DNA of 64,000 nt, from positions 77,975,980-78,039,979 of the forward strand of contig CP136063.1 in NCBI GenBank assembly GCA_032622095.1, written 5' to 3'. This stretch comes from Siphonodentalium dalli (taxonomy: Eukaryota; Mollusca; Scaphopoda; Gadilida; Siphonodentaliidae). Shown here piece by piece: positions 1 to 11,486 of this stretch. Each line of letters opens with the position of its first letter. Within the stretch, counting starts at the first letter, position 1. The position numbers and the translations under genes are program-made. The notes below the pieces were generated by a model. That model was given only the letters and a program-made list of their open reading frames with translations. It was not told the origin of the DNA and searched no databases.

Positions 1-158
1 ATCATATTAGATGGACCCAATTCCATGTATGTTGCTATGTCATTATGATTATATATTGCGTGTTGGTGATCGGAATATAAGGACAATATGAGTGCTTATA
101 CAGCAAACTATTAATTCAACCTCTTTACATCGAGCGGTCAAATGATGACCAGAACTAA
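1..158. other. No feature seen
   Basis: AT-rich unique-looking sequence ahead of the first TTAA element. Open frames here are short and carry no recognisable motif. Confidence 0.5.
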
Positions 159-312
159 TTAACCCTTTACCCAACAAACCGGCCAAAACCGGCCAAATAA
201 AGCTTCTACAGCCTAAATTATCTTGGGTCTGTCTCAATAAAACCATACAAATATGGATATCATTGGAACCGGCTCATTGACCACATTGTGATGGTTATAG
301 TTATGCCCTGTG

Positions 313-379
313 CCAATGCATTCTCTTATATATGCGAGTCGACCATAGGTCGCCTCGCATATATAAGAGAATGCATTGG
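313..379. repeat. 67-bp hairpin, copy A1
   Basis: Two 32-nt arms around a 3-nt ATA centre, with one mismatch: the left arm reads GCGAGTCGACC, the other arm's complement GCGAGGCGACC. The sequence opens CCAATGCATTCTC and closes with its complement. Confidence 0.95.
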
Positions 380-460
380 CCTAAAAAAAATCTTTTTTTA
401 ACACTTTTTACCATTTTTTCTTACATTCTTTAACAATTTTATAATTTTTAATGTGTTAAG

Positions 461-527
461 CCAATGCATTCTCTTATATATGCGAGGCGACCTATGGTCG
501 ACTCGCATATATAAGAGAATGCATTGG
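461..527. repeat. 67-bp hairpin, copy A2 (inverted)
   Basis: Same hairpin as 313-379 in reverse orientation, with centre TAT and the single arm mismatch mirrored. The two hairpins and their CCCTGTG/CACAGGG flanks form an inverted pair around an AT-rich spacer. Confidence 0.95.
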
Positions 528-558
528 CACAGGGCCCTTCTGTTGGGTAAAGGGTTAA

Positions 559-2463
559 CATAAAATATGCGGAATATTTGTGTTCGACCAGATGTTAAAT
601 CCAGTAGCTGAGTCATAGCACCAAGCTATCCTTGGCAGTAATATACAATCTTCTCGGTATGATATAAATACCTGTATATTATCATTCTACATTATTTCAG
701 ATTCCGATTCCAGTTTCATTCTAGTTTCATTCGAGTTAGTCGAGAAGAGTCCATCCGAGAGGCATCGTCAGACAGGTTGCGATTTATCAACCGTGGACAC
801 CGACAATTCCGGTCACCACGCCACGCATCTATTCATCTGATATTACAATTAAAGATTATCTACCACAATACTGTGCCAACTACATAATCCCACGGGGACG
901 TGGCTCGATGTTCTCGTAAACCATGATTTTTTCAACTGCGCCACCTTGAACCAGATCAATCCATTTTCACCCCCTTGCACTCACACTTTCCAACTGGTAC
1001 CGCAAGCGTTCCAACTGTAGGAAATGTCCAACCTGACACCAATATGGTTGCTAATGAAAATTGCTAACTAATTGGATTATCAAATCAAAATTGTGACCAA
1101 AAGTAGAACAATATATGCTACTGTCGGTCTAAAAACAACAAATTCATGCTAATTACTGGTTGGAATATCAGGCAATGGGAACAGGTTCAACTTATATATG
1201 TGGTGTAACATTTCCAACCAGTGTTGAGCCAGGCATGAAATTTCCAACTGATGAAAAAATTAACCTAAGTTGGGGTGGACATACCCTCCACGTCTCATCC
1301 ATACCCCTCCCTTCCAATCATGCTGCGGTATGAGAAAACAAAGTATCAAATTAGCGCTATGTAAGTTTTTTTAAATATAACTCACCATGGCCTCCATTAC
1401 AATGAAATGCTATAGTTGGAAGTGCCGGCCCTCTGATCTTCACGTGCCCATACTCCTTCAAACGCTATCGCATAATTATGTATTTCAATGTGTGGCTGGA
1501 GACCCTTTACTCCGAGAGGTTCCGATTCTACTGATTGACTGAGTCAGTATTCACTATGAACTCGTGCAACATTGCTATTCCCGCTATGATTCACGTGAAT
1601 GGTCCAGTCTAAATAAACCGTGCGCAGACGCCGCAGATTAACCCACGCGCAGCTCGCTCCACATGAACAATGAGAACGCGGCCGGGTCAGATAGTGGGCG
1701 AAGCCAAATTACATTAGGAGACACTTGATTATTCAGGGTAAACTTTGATTCAATAAATCTTGATTAATTTCAATTCTGCATAGTTTAAAAGTGTTAATCA
1801 GTAAAACAGCAGTGTGTAAGCACCCCTCAGCCTGAGTTGTGCACCAAGAGAAACAAGACTCCACTCGTATTGACCAAATTGTCAAATAGCTCGTTTCGGG
1901 TTTTTCCTCTTTGTGCACAACTCCGACTAGTGTAACTTTTTGCAAGAACATCTCTACCTTTCTCATCGTCGATAAGATCTGGAATGGCCTTTATAAGACT
2001 CAATCAATCTTGTACAGTTAATAATTGCTCTCTCATATTTCCCTCCAGTTCAAATATTATGTTTCGATATACTCATCTTCGTGGGTTCGGCAAGTTTGAA
2101 TATTGGAATAATAGCGTTATTTCTTCTGGCATACTATTCTATAAAACCGACAAATTCGCTAAACACAAGAGCTCCAACGCAAGCTGTTCTTTGTTGTCGC
2201 TTCGCTTGAGAATCAGCAGCCCGTTCTCTGTACTTCAGGTCTACCAAACACGACATATGGTAGACAACATCAAAAGCTACTACATCGCCACCAGATACAT
2301 GTAGCTTATAGCTAACAGTCCAACATATCCTCGAGTCGAGTGTCGCGCAGATATACATCACCAATCAGAATGCGAGAAAGTCACGTGAGATATAATAAAA
2401 ACCCGGTAGTCAACTCGAAGCCATGTTCTGTACTAAGTGGAATGAAGAAATTGTAGAGTTACT
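559..2463. other. No gene recognised
   Basis: Open frames in this stretch (for example 1733-1966 minus and 1984-2304 plus) lack family motifs, signal peptides or codon bias that I can defend. A minus-strand frame near 1400-1530 stays open for about 45 codons but has no motif. I see no RNA gene. Confidence 0.4.
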
Positions 2464-2840
2464 GTAAAGCCACAAGGTGGTTTGCGCTCCAAAATACACT
2501 TAATATTCGTTTTTGAATTTGTCCCGTATCGAAATAGGTCGATTATTACTTGAACTACTTGCTATGGGTATTATATGTCACGTACGTTCAGACGCATTGA
2601 AGACATAAATAATACAACTTTTAACACAGTGTTTGAGTCCAAACAAATACCAGCAATGTACACGGCTTAGAACAGAAACGAGCGTATATTTAGTCTATTC
2701 CTGATATGGTCGAAATGAAGAACGTTTGTTTCACCATGCTACCATGGCAAGTAAATTTCAGAGCATATGAAGCCGGTATATCAATATTTCGTGTATTTAT
2801 CAACTTATATAATATATCTCCTTCAAAATTACGTAAACAA
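2464..2840 (+). mobile_element. Dispersed repeat family H, copy 1 (diverged)
   Basis: Starts with a TAAAGCCAC end followed by GGTTTGCGCTCCAAAATAC, then a segment containing CAGTATCGAAATAGGTCGA-like sequence. It aligns by eye along its length with 11044-11486 and, inverted, with 23758-24205, 24649-25108 and 27676-28085. The right end has decayed. It encodes no protein. Confidence 0.7.
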
Positions 2841-2934
2841 AATCTAAAAAAGACGGATTTGGGACCGAAACGCATTCAATTGATTACACAGTGTGATAAC
2901 ACTGAAGAACACAACTGAACTGTGTGCTTAACTC

Positions 2935-3310
2935 CAGAACGTCTCGATAATCTTCTTATGCAACGTTTGTAAAATACACGCAATCATGCCATAAAGCAAA
3001 TTCCTTACAACTAGAAAGCACTTCTTTAAAGTCAGTTCATATTGATTGCTGCATATCGTGAAGTATAGCCAGCACAGCCAAACCCATTTAGCCATCTTAT
3101 GAAATATGTGAGAGGTAATGTGGTTTAGCAATAAAAGTTTCTTTGATATCGCACAAGATATTGTTATTCCAGAGGCGACAATCTCAATAGTGGGATGTTG
3201 TGAGTATCATGAAACATGTTGTGGAATTCAGCGCGATCTCTATATCACCTTTTTGTACCCAGTGAAAATGGAATGCAGTAACTTGTAAAATTGTTTTGTT
3301 CTGATCGCTG
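2935..3310. repeat. Dispersed repeat Q, copy 1 (uninterrupted)
   Basis: Shares ordered blocks with 3845-4620, including AGAAAGCACTT, AGTCAGTTCATATTGATTG, TGAAATATGTGAGA and a later AAACATGTTGTG block. At 3026-3029 it has a single TTAA in CTTCTTTAAAGTCAG, where the other copy carries TTAA element B. It therefore serves as the empty-site reference. Confidence 0.75.
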
Positions 3311-3469
3311 ACCTTACCTATACGTATGTATGATGTCCAGAGTGTTCAGATGGGGAATAGCGAATAGGTATAGTTATTTCCTGAATCTTATATCCAGCTT
3401 GGCTCCAAACTGCCAAGTGACTTTACTGGATATTAAACTGGGATACGTATTTAGCTCCAGTCCAGTATC

Positions 3470-3815
3470 AAATACGCACATAATCGACATATAATGTGAA
3501 ATAGGTACATAATGTGATTATTTGATTCTGAAATAAGCAGATAATTGACCCAGACCGGTTATTTCGTTTTATGGCATGGTCCGCAGTGAAAACACATGTT
3601 AAAGAGCATACACTTGAAAAGTCGTCAGTTGGCGTATTTGTCATTGTCCGCACACAATCTGTTTAGAATCGCCTCATTATTAGTCCATAATGTGACTAAA
3701 ACGCTCTCATTTTCAGCACATTATCTACCCAAATGGAGAGATTCCAAGCAGATTATATAGCAAAAACAAGTTCTATTATAAGCAGATAATGTGCGCATTT
3801 CTTGGAGATCAGGCT
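3470..3815. mobile_element. Repeat family J, partial copy
   Basis: Starts AAATACGCACATAATCGAC and contains GCAGTGAAAACACATGTT, TTAGAATCGCCTCATTA and TTCTATTATAAGCAGATAA. All of these recur in the same order at 18458-18800 and 22925-23370. Only the 3' half of the longer J repeat is present. Confidence 0.7.
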
Positions 3816-3844
3816 GCTCCATCACGTATGCAGAGTCTCTATGA

Positions 3845-4620
3845 AACGTACGACAAATGCACACGAACATACCATAAATAAAACTCATTACAAATAGAAA
3901 GCACTTATTTTAACCCTTTACCCAAACAAAACGGCCAAAACCGGCCAAATAAAGCTTCAACCGCCTAAAATATCTTCGGTCTGTCTCAATAGAACCATAC
4001 AAATATGGATATCATTGGAACCGGCTCCTTGACCACATTGTGATAGTTACAGTTATGCCCTGTGTCAATGCATTCTTGTATATATGCGAGTCGACCATAG
4101 GTCGCCTCGCATATATAAGAGAATGCATTGGCCTAAAAAAAATCTTTCTTTTTTTAACACTTTTTACCATTTTTTCTTACATTCTTTAACAATTTTATAA
4201 TTTTTAATGTGTTAAGCCAATGCATTCTCTTATATATGCGAGGAGACCTATGGTCGACTCGCATATATACGAGAATGCATTGGCACAGGGCCCTTCTGTT
4301 GGGTAAAGGGTTAAGTCAGTTCATATTGATTGCTGCATATCGTGGAAGTAGCGGGCATAGACACCGTTTATCCATCTTTTGTGAAATATGTGAGAATTAT
4401 AGTGAATGCCGTTATGTAATAAAGTTCCTTTGAAATCTCGCAAGAGACTCTTATCGCAGTTCGATTTGGTTTCAATAACTCTCGGTAATTGGATGTTTTG
4501 AGTATAAGTAAACATGTTGTGCAATCCACCACGATCTCTATCATTCGTTATACACAGAGAAAATGCAGCACTGTGTAACCTTGTTCGGCGAGATGCTGGC
4601 AGCCCGTTTATTCTATACAC
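3845..4620. repeat. Dispersed repeat Q, copy 2, split by TTAA element B
   Basis: Homologous to 2935-3310. Continuity runs from AGAAAGCACTTATTT on the left of the insertion to GTCAGTTCATATTGATTG on the right, interrupted only by the element at 3910-4314. Confidence 0.75.
3910..4314. mobile_element. TTAA-flanked MITE with paired hairpins, copy B
   Basis: Same family and orientation as 159-558. TTAA flanks sit at 3910-3913 and 4311-4314. Hairpins lie at 4065-4131 and 4217-4283, with a few substitutions (for example the first starts TCAATGCATTCTTG). The uninterrupted sister of its host repeat at 3026-3029 shows one TTAA, supporting TTAA target duplication. Confidence 0.9.
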
Positions 4621-5484
4621 TGTTAGAAAAAAGCCCGTTGCTTTAACGGTATCATACCACACAACATTGCTGCCAACCTTGGACCGTTAAACATACGGCC
4701 AGGCTGTAGCATGTTCCACGGTACAAAACCGTTTCAGTAACTGGCAGACTGTAACCATTATCTGTCAGACCGTTGTATTTTTTACGGTTCAACACTGTTT
4801 AATTAATATCCAGACCGTAACTAATAAAGGTCAGACCAATGGTATTTTTCACGGGTCAACACCAATTTTTTGCTCTTAATTTGCTACTTTACCGAAGAAT
4901 TAGCCAAGTTCCCATGGTTACAATATGATTTCCCGGTAGGCATTACGATTCATATGTTTAGAATGGTCGAAACTAGTATTATTCGTAACTGAAAAATACA
5001 TCTTAGTTTTTCTATTACGAACATAGTTTTGATGAAATGTAAATCCTCAATGCATAAAGTGATAGACAATACTTATGAAACTTTGCAGTTTGCAAAGGAT
5101 CAAACTTGTTATCTGGAATTTAATCCGGAAAAAGGCCGCGCACGCGTGATGTGTTCGCCTTTCACTGACTACTGTATAAATATGGCTGTAAATAAACAAT
5201 AAAAAAACGACACTAGTAATAGCCGAAAAGCCAATGCATCAGTATTCAGTTAAGAGTAATACTAATTTCGACAATTCTAAAACATATGAATTGCCATGCC
5301 ATTTTAAGTCATAAAAGAACAACGCTACATGTTCAAACTCAAATTTATGGACGTGTAACAGTAAACATCTTAATGGCATACTTTTTGGCAACATGTAAGG
5401 CGTGAAATTGTCCAGTCACTTGTAAACACAGTTTGTTGTTTTAACAGGTGAATCAGTACATCATGCAATATATCAGTATATCAG
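4621..5484. other. No gene recognised
   Basis: Contains short degenerate repetitions around an ACGGT motif at about 4640-4860 (ACCGTTAA, ACGGTACAAAACCGTT, TTACGGTTCAACAC), possibly an eroded repeat. The rest is AT-rich with no recognisable coding or RNA gene. Confidence 0.4.
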
Positions 5485-5877
5485 CTAATTGAAATTTAAA
5501 CCTTCAAGACAACAGAAGATTTCGCAATAACTGTGTGCGATGACTTGGCGACAATGTTCTCCTATAGTCGCACATTTTTCGATGAAATTTGACAGCATGA
5601 TGCATCCAATTATGTATACTGGTATCACGACACTTATTATCCATATCAGTGTCATGTCAGCCAAATATAATTTGATAAGAACATCCAACCAATAGTGGAC
5701 TCCCGGTCCGTAAATTGTCGTAATACATGTGTACATGTAACTGGGCGATAACATGGCGAATGACGAAAATGTCTCATATCCAGACGTTTCAATGAAAATT
5801 GTTGAACATGGGATGAATCTGTGCGTGTAATTGTAATAGTTGTAAGTTGGAATTGTAGATATGTGATCATCCGTCAC
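5485..5877 (-). CDS. Unrecognised 130-codon open frame with a hydrophobic segment
   Basis: One of the longer frames outside transposons. The predicted 130-residue protein has one strongly hydrophobic stretch around residues 75-96 (TLIWIISVVIPVYIIGCIML), resembling a single membrane span, and several cysteines near the C-terminus (EHCRQV, YCEIFCCL). I see no signal peptide, no catalytic motif and no flanking splice pattern I can defend. I do not recognise a family. In AT-rich DNA a frame of this length can arise by chance, so this is only a candidate. Confidence 0.15.
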   Translation of the reverse strand: MTDDHISTIPTYNYYNYTHRFIPCSTIFIETSGYETFSSFAMLSPSYMYTCITTIYGPGVHYWLDVLIKLYLADMTLIWIISVVIPVYIIGCIMLSNFIEKCATIGEHCRQVIAHSYCEIFCCLEGLNFN

Positions 5878-7154
5878 TGCGCGGCGTCAGTTCAATGTTT
5901 ACGGTGAGTTGTTGTTGTTGTTGACATTGAAGCTCTTGTGAACTAATCTGGTGCGTACAGTATATCCTCTCATGTGATGTACATGTATGTGCTTTGAATC
6001 AATCAGAACACTGTCAACTGGATTGAACAGGTCAAGTTAAAAATAACACTGTCAACATTCTAATAGCTGCTCGCTGTTGTTGTTGATAGTATTGTCACTA
6101 GTGGTTGACATCGAAGCTCATGTTAATTGTACCTGTATCCTCTTGCGTCAGTAAATGTGCCAGTGTTTTGATAGTCACAGCACTGTCAATTTCAACATCG
6201 GCACTGAGGCTAATGGGGTCGTTGTCGTAATGTTTATACATAGATACACAAATGCACACCAATCTCGCGTAGTGTCACGTGACAGGATCATTGTCGTAGT
6301 GTTTTCTACATAAATGCGCACGTGTTGACATTTTTTGTAAGTTCTTTTTCTTCCTTTCGTTGATCAAACAACCATGCAGTTCTTTCGGTCCCAGTTTAAT
6401 ACCGGTACTACGATCAATATGCGACCGATGATCAATTTGATACAACAATGCCTTTATCAGAACTATGGAAGAAAAATAGTCTGAATTGAAGCAGACGGCA
6501 ATTATACGCGGCAACATTTCAATCTCGCGCCAACTGAGACTGGTGTGACTGGTCGAAAACAACCACATTAGCAGCACTGAGTCGAATGATGTCAGGTCAC
6601 AGCCGACCTCTTCTTTTAAGACCTCGAATATGGCCCAGTTGTCACAATTTAGTGGAAAATATCAATGATTAAACCGGTTTTCGCAGAATTGAGACTTGTC
6701 CGGTTAACAAAGGAACCGAAGACAGACCGTTTTAACATTAGTCCACAACTGAAAAGGTAACATTTTCCCCCAAAAAAAACAATAGTTTGTACAGCGCCTG
6801 CGATTAAATACACAAAATGGCGAAAGAAAATTGGTGAGTGCTAAAGACACCGGACTTGAGAATAACGTAATCATACTCAAGATAAGACGGACGCGCATAA
6901 CACAGAATGAATGCCGGATCATTGTATTGAATACAAACAATCAATAATACATATTAAATATCAGTAGATTCAGATTCAGTCATACTGTATGGGGTCATTG
7001 CCGTATATAATTTGGTCGCCGATAAATATATTATTGAATTTTGACGGCATGAACTTTGAATCACGAACATTTTTAATTTAGACCATTTTCATGGGCACAT
7101 AAAACAACGGCGATTCACCGTACAACCGATGAAACGGTATGGGACCGTCAGAAA
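5878..7154. other. No gene recognised
   Basis: AT-rich spacer with small GTTGTTGTTGTTGACAT-type repetitions near 5910 and 6075. Frames at 6275-6577 and 6704-6940 (minus) show no motifs. Confidence 0.4.
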
Positions 7155-7480
7155 GGAGATATCTCCATATTAATATGGAGATATCACTATCAGATATCTG
7201 TTAATTCATTAGGAGATATCTCTTAATCACTAGCAGATATCTCTTAATTCACGAGGAGATATCGCTAAATCACTAGCAGATATCTTTTAATTCACGAGGA
7301 GATATCTCTAAATCACTAGCAGATATATCTTAATCACTAGCAGATATCTGTTAATTCACGGGGATATATTTCTAAATCACTAGCAGATATCTCTTAATTC
7401 GCGAGGAGATATATCTAAATCATTAGCAGATATCTCTTAATTCACGAGGAGATATCTCTAAATCACTAGCAGATATCTGT
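7155..7480. repeat. Minisatellite of palindromic AGATATCT units
   Basis: A tandem array of roughly 21-bp units. Two alternating spacers, TTAATTCACGAGG and AAATCACTAGC, separate copies of the palindrome AGATATCT, giving a ~42-bp dimer. About fifteen half-units are visible, with small substitutions. Non-coding. Confidence 0.9.
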
Positions 7481-7976
7481 AAATAGGGGATAAATAGAGG
7501 AATGGCGCCCCCATAAAATTCTGGTATTTGTACAGCGTCACTAGCCGAGAAATGTTAGCGACGGTGTACGAGAGTTTGTTTCCTCGACATGTTATATCCA
7601 GAAAACAGCTTTACGTAATCGTGCTCCACGTTGTTATGCAACCACTCGGATTGCACAGAACGGCGTTATTAAATTTTCCTAAATTATTAGATGTGGGATG
7701 CCAATTTGATTTAAGCTCTGCAATGAATATTCTTGAGATTGTGTGGACAAACAGATGACTTTTATTGCTATGCGAATGGCAGACAAGATATCAGTTGCAT
7801 TTCACGCTGCGCATTTCATCTATAGATGAAATCACTAAAGAATATTGAAATATTAGTGATCCATCGCACGTTTACCTTTAATAATATTGTTTTCTATTCA
7901 AACCACATCATTTATAAAAACAGCATAGCTTATATTGTGTTCCCTGTGTATAATGAGAGAAATATAAATAGTATAT
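7481..7976. other. No gene recognised
   Basis: A 76-codon plus-strand frame at 7528-7758 has no motif that I recognise. The remainder is AT-rich. Confidence 0.4.
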
Positions 7977-8103
7977 ACAACTCGTCCCTAGTTTATAGCG
8001 GAATTTACAAAACGAGTACAGTAAATTAGGTCTGAAGGCGAGGTCCAGACCTAATTTACTGAACGAGTTTTGAACATTTCGATATAAACTGGGGACGAGT
8101 TGT
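7977..8103. repeat. 127-bp foldback
   Basis: Inverted arms start ACAACTCGTCCC and end GGGGACGAGTTGT, pairing through AGTAAATTAGGTCT with AGACCTAATTTACT around a short GAAGGCGAGGTCC loop. There are several mismatches in the mid-arm. It looks like a small foldback element. Confidence 0.85.
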
Positions 8104-9617
8104 AGATTCTATTTATTGCATGACCCCAAACCTCGAAAAAACATACATAAATCAACAAATGGGACGCCAAACTAACATTCTTCTATACGACATGCAATGT
8201 CATTTCATATAACTATGCGTTGTTCGCCCGCGTAAAGAAATAGTCCCAGATAAATATAGACTATTTAGCATAATTAATGGCGTATATTCGATCACTTTTC
8301 ACTCGCCCCGATGGATGTATATTCGATGACATAAATTTTCAAACTCTTCACTCATTATAGTTTGTTGGAAAAATATTGGAAGCCATAGCATTTTGAGACG
8401 GAGTGTAAACAGACGACAAACCGGAAGTCAAAGGTCACCCGACACTATTTCCTGTTCGTTTAATATATCACAATTTATAGAATTGGTTTATTGAATGGAA
8501 TAAGGATATGATCATTTAATAAATAATATGATCATACGCTAGCGTAATTAACTATTTTAGTTGTTACTTTCAGTGAAGACGCGAGAGTTCTAAATTTCTA
8601 AAAGTTCCGGAGAAGCATTCATTTTGTTTTCTCTGGTATATCGAATAATGAAATAGAAAAATGAGATGCCGTTTCTTCTGTTCCACACGCACATAGATTA
8701 TTTAGTCTCAGGTGAGGTTCAAATTGTCAGACATATCACCAAACGAGAATACATCGACACTTGCATAATGAATATAAGTCATTATCAACTTTGGCGAACA
8801 TTTCAATCAAGCAATACTCGATACATTGAGGTTGACAGACACCGTAGCTGTGTAATGACTTGGAACAAGTACATATCATGTGTTACGATCGTGCAAAATG
8901 CAGGTTTAATTACATACAGTGTGCATTTGTTGTTATGCTTTGTGTGCAGGTTCTACACATATAATGTCCATATCGTAACATATTTTCTTAATGTATTTGG
9001 TGTTCAATAACGTGGCACTAACCCTATGGAATCATATTTCTTTTTAACATAAAATCACAAAGTTCTCAATGTTACATGAAAGACATTGACGTTCCACGAT
9101 GGACAGGCTATGTTACGGGATATAAAACGTTAAGCGCCACAATGAATTGACATCGTTAATTGTGTCGTGCAATTGTAGAAAACAACATTCTTCCGACGTT
9201 CGCAGCATATCATATATAAATCCGAAGTACTATATGTGTTTAGTTTAGAAGTCACTGCAGGTTTTCAATTGACATGTGTTACAATAAAGATATTTGTCAC
9301 ACGTGAGATGAATATGCTGAATGTGGATATTTCCAGCATTATGTTCAAGAAGGGATATGACAGCTCATTATATTCTGAAGTTTACGTGTTTGTTTATGCC
9401 TCATTTTAAAACACATTCTGACATCCTGTGTCAAGTGATTTATTGATCTAATGATAACAAGTTCCATTTCTTGCGCGAAGAAGCAAGTTCGGTTCCCGAA
9501 TGAAGCAGTCTCTATATTTCTCTTGATTCTGTTGCACTTTGGTCCAGGTTCTCGTGAGTTAAAGACACGGATGGCCTTGTCGATGTGTATTGTTGTTAAA
9601 ATAGTCACATGCATCCG
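8104..9617. other. No gene recognised
   Basis: A 114-codon plus frame at 8666-9010 and an 89-codon minus frame at 9345-9614 show no family motif. Neither is called as a gene. Confidence 0.35.
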
Positions 9618-10092
9618 TTAAAACCACCATAAACAGAAATGATATTAAAATATAGACATATTTTGTTCTTAGACCAATCATAAATATCGCATCATGGTAT
9701 TGTATAGATCGTACCCAGCGATAAGCAAAACACTAAACGCCGAAGAGATCCCACAAAGTGAACGTTGGTTAAAACTGTACCATGTAGTTTACAATATACA
9801 GTTATAGCGCTCGCTAATCCTCGCCACTCAATATCTCGGCGTTTAATGGGTCACCGTGAATGAATCTCCCAAAAACATAACCACGGTGTTGAGTGTTTTT
9901 CTTATCGCACACTCTTTATTGACACTATATAAAGAAACGCTCGGCTCACACAAGTGTGTTTTCTGGATAATATCCTATTCATACCATCAATATACTATAA
10001 TATTGGTATACTCTTGAGGAAATTTTCATAATTTGGTAATTTTTTATTATTTCTAAATTATAACACACAACCAAGGCCATCCGTGCCTTTAA
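9618..10092 (+). mobile_element. Diverged TTAA element, family G (G0)
   Basis: The left part (AAACCACCATAAACAG, ATATTAAAATATAGACATA) resembles the left part of the copies at 38708 and 63325. The right end CCAAGGCCATCCGTGCC followed by TTAA matches their right ends. The middle does not align clearly, so this is either a heavily mutated copy or a variant. Confidence 0.4.
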
Positions 10093-10164
10093 ATCCTATA
10101 TCCATCCACTCCGAGAAAGGACATGGTCAGGCTCGTGTGTGGTAAACTTCAAACAAAAGAGGAC

Positions 10165-10624
10165 AAATGTGACCCGCCATATCAAATCCAGTCGTAAGTC
10201 GGGATTTTTTTACCCTGTGCCAATGCATTCTCTTATATATGCGAGTCGACCATAGGTCGCCTCGCATATATAAGAGAATGCATTGGCCTAACAATTTTTT
10301 TTTAAATAAATGTTTCTGACAATTTTTAGGACATAAAATAAAAAAACATCCATTACCCTGCAGGGAGCCCCACACATATATAGAAGCATATAGAAGAGTT
10401 TCGTCTGCTCATGTTTGTCTGGGGCTCTGTATGGGTAAAATTATAAAATTATTAAAGAATACAAGGACAAATTTATTAAAATTGTAAACAAAATTGTTAG
10501 GCCAATGCATTCTCTTATATATGCGAGGCGACCTATGGTCGACTCGCATATATAAGAGAATGCATTGGCACAGGGTAAAAAAAATCCCGACTTACGACTG
10601 GATTTGATATGGCGGGTCACAAAT
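10165..10624. mobile_element. Hairpin-bearing MITE of a second family, copy D
   Basis: Long inverted ends run inward from GTGACCCGCCATATC to GTCGGGATTTTTTTA (10169 onward) and mirror at 10577-10620. Flanking AAAT at 10165-10168 and 10621-10624 is a likely 4-bp target duplication. Inside is the same CCCTGTG...CACAGGG module with two 67-bp hairpins (10220-10286, 10502-10568). Its spacer carries an extra segment with CCTGCAGGGAGCCCC and GGGGCTCTGTATGGG. The termini are unrelated to the TTAA family, so the hairpin module is shared by two element types. No transposase is encoded. Confidence 0.85.
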
Positions 10625-11043
10625 ATGGATCGGCGCTCCCTCAAACGGATGGGGGTGATTTTAGCAGAGAATAAATTAGAAACCGGGAGTAAATGGAATA
10701 TCTTTAATTGCGCTATTGTCTGATACCGACCATACTCTTCCGTATTGTAACTTTTAAATTCCATACATTAAATCCAATCTCATATTTCAAATGAAAAAAA
10801 AAGAAGAAATTATTCCAATTCCTTACAGTAGTTATATCCAGAAGAAAATTTACAATACGATTTAGCGCAACATACAGCACAGGCAGCCCACAGGTATAGC
10901 CAAATAGATGTATAGAGCCAAATATATATTTTACACTAATATTATAACTCCACTTGTGAAACACAAATGATTTTATAAACTTAAATGTATTTTAATGTAT
11001 TTGTACTTATGATATGAATTGTGACCTGAATAAAAAAAAAATA
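10625..11043. other. No gene recognised
   Basis: The first ~75 bases (GGATCGG..., GGGGTGATTTTAGCAGA) resemble 11975-12040, the flank of another hairpin element. The rest is AT-rich with no coding signal. Confidence 0.4.
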
Positions 11044-11486
11044 TTAAAGCCACGTGGCGGTTTGCGCTCCAAAATACACATAATATTATTCGCTTTTGAA
11101 TTTTTCTCAGTATCGAAATAGGTCGATACATATCTGAACTACCTTTCTACGAGCATTGTGTAACCCAAAAAGACGCATTGTAATGAAAAATTCAACTGTG
11201 AGTACGGTGTTTGGGTCCCAAACACAAAACAGCCATTTACGTGACATGGGACAGAAAAGATCGTTACGATGTAGTCTATTCCAGATATGGTAGCAATGAA
11301 GAACGTTTGTCTGACTTCTGGCGAAAAGTTGAAAACGGCTGAAAAATTGCTGTGACTTTGGCAAGTGTTTTTCAGAGTATATGATCCGGTATATCAATAG
11401 TTCCTTTAGTTATCGATCTATCGTATCCGTCGCTGCAACTTACATAGAAAAATATTTGGAGGTTCGATTGAGCCATGTCCGTTTAA
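11044..11486 (+). mobile_element. Dispersed repeat family H, copy 2
   Basis: Bounded by TTAA at 11044-11047 and at 11483-11486. It runs from AAAGCCACGTGGCGG to GCCATGTCCGT. Contains GGTTTGCGCTCCAAAATAC, TGGGTCCCAAACAC and TTCCAGATATGGTAGCAATG. Its right TTAA is also the left TTAA of hairpin element C, so the later element used the boundary of the older one. Non-coding. Confidence 0.75.

Larger units (their letters stand above)
159..558. mobile_element. TTAA-flanked MITE with paired hairpins, copy A
   Basis: The element is bounded by TTAA on both sides (159-162 and 555-558). Its ends are inverted repeats reading CCCTTTACCCAACA inward. The left part holds a GGCCAAAACCGGCCAAA stretch. The inner module begins CCCTGTG and ends CACAGGG, and contains two 67-bp hairpins in opposite orientation with an AT-rich spacer. 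No open frame encodes a transposase, so it is non-autonomous. TTAA target plus CCC-starting termini fits piggyBac-like transposons (family knowledge); a Kolobok relative is the alternative. Sister copies lie at 3910-4314 and, inverted, at 11483-11948. Confidence 0.85.

Noticed and set aside
8666-9010. 114-codon plus-strand frame
   Set aside because: No motif, no homologous repeat or codon signal; length is attainable by chance in this composition.
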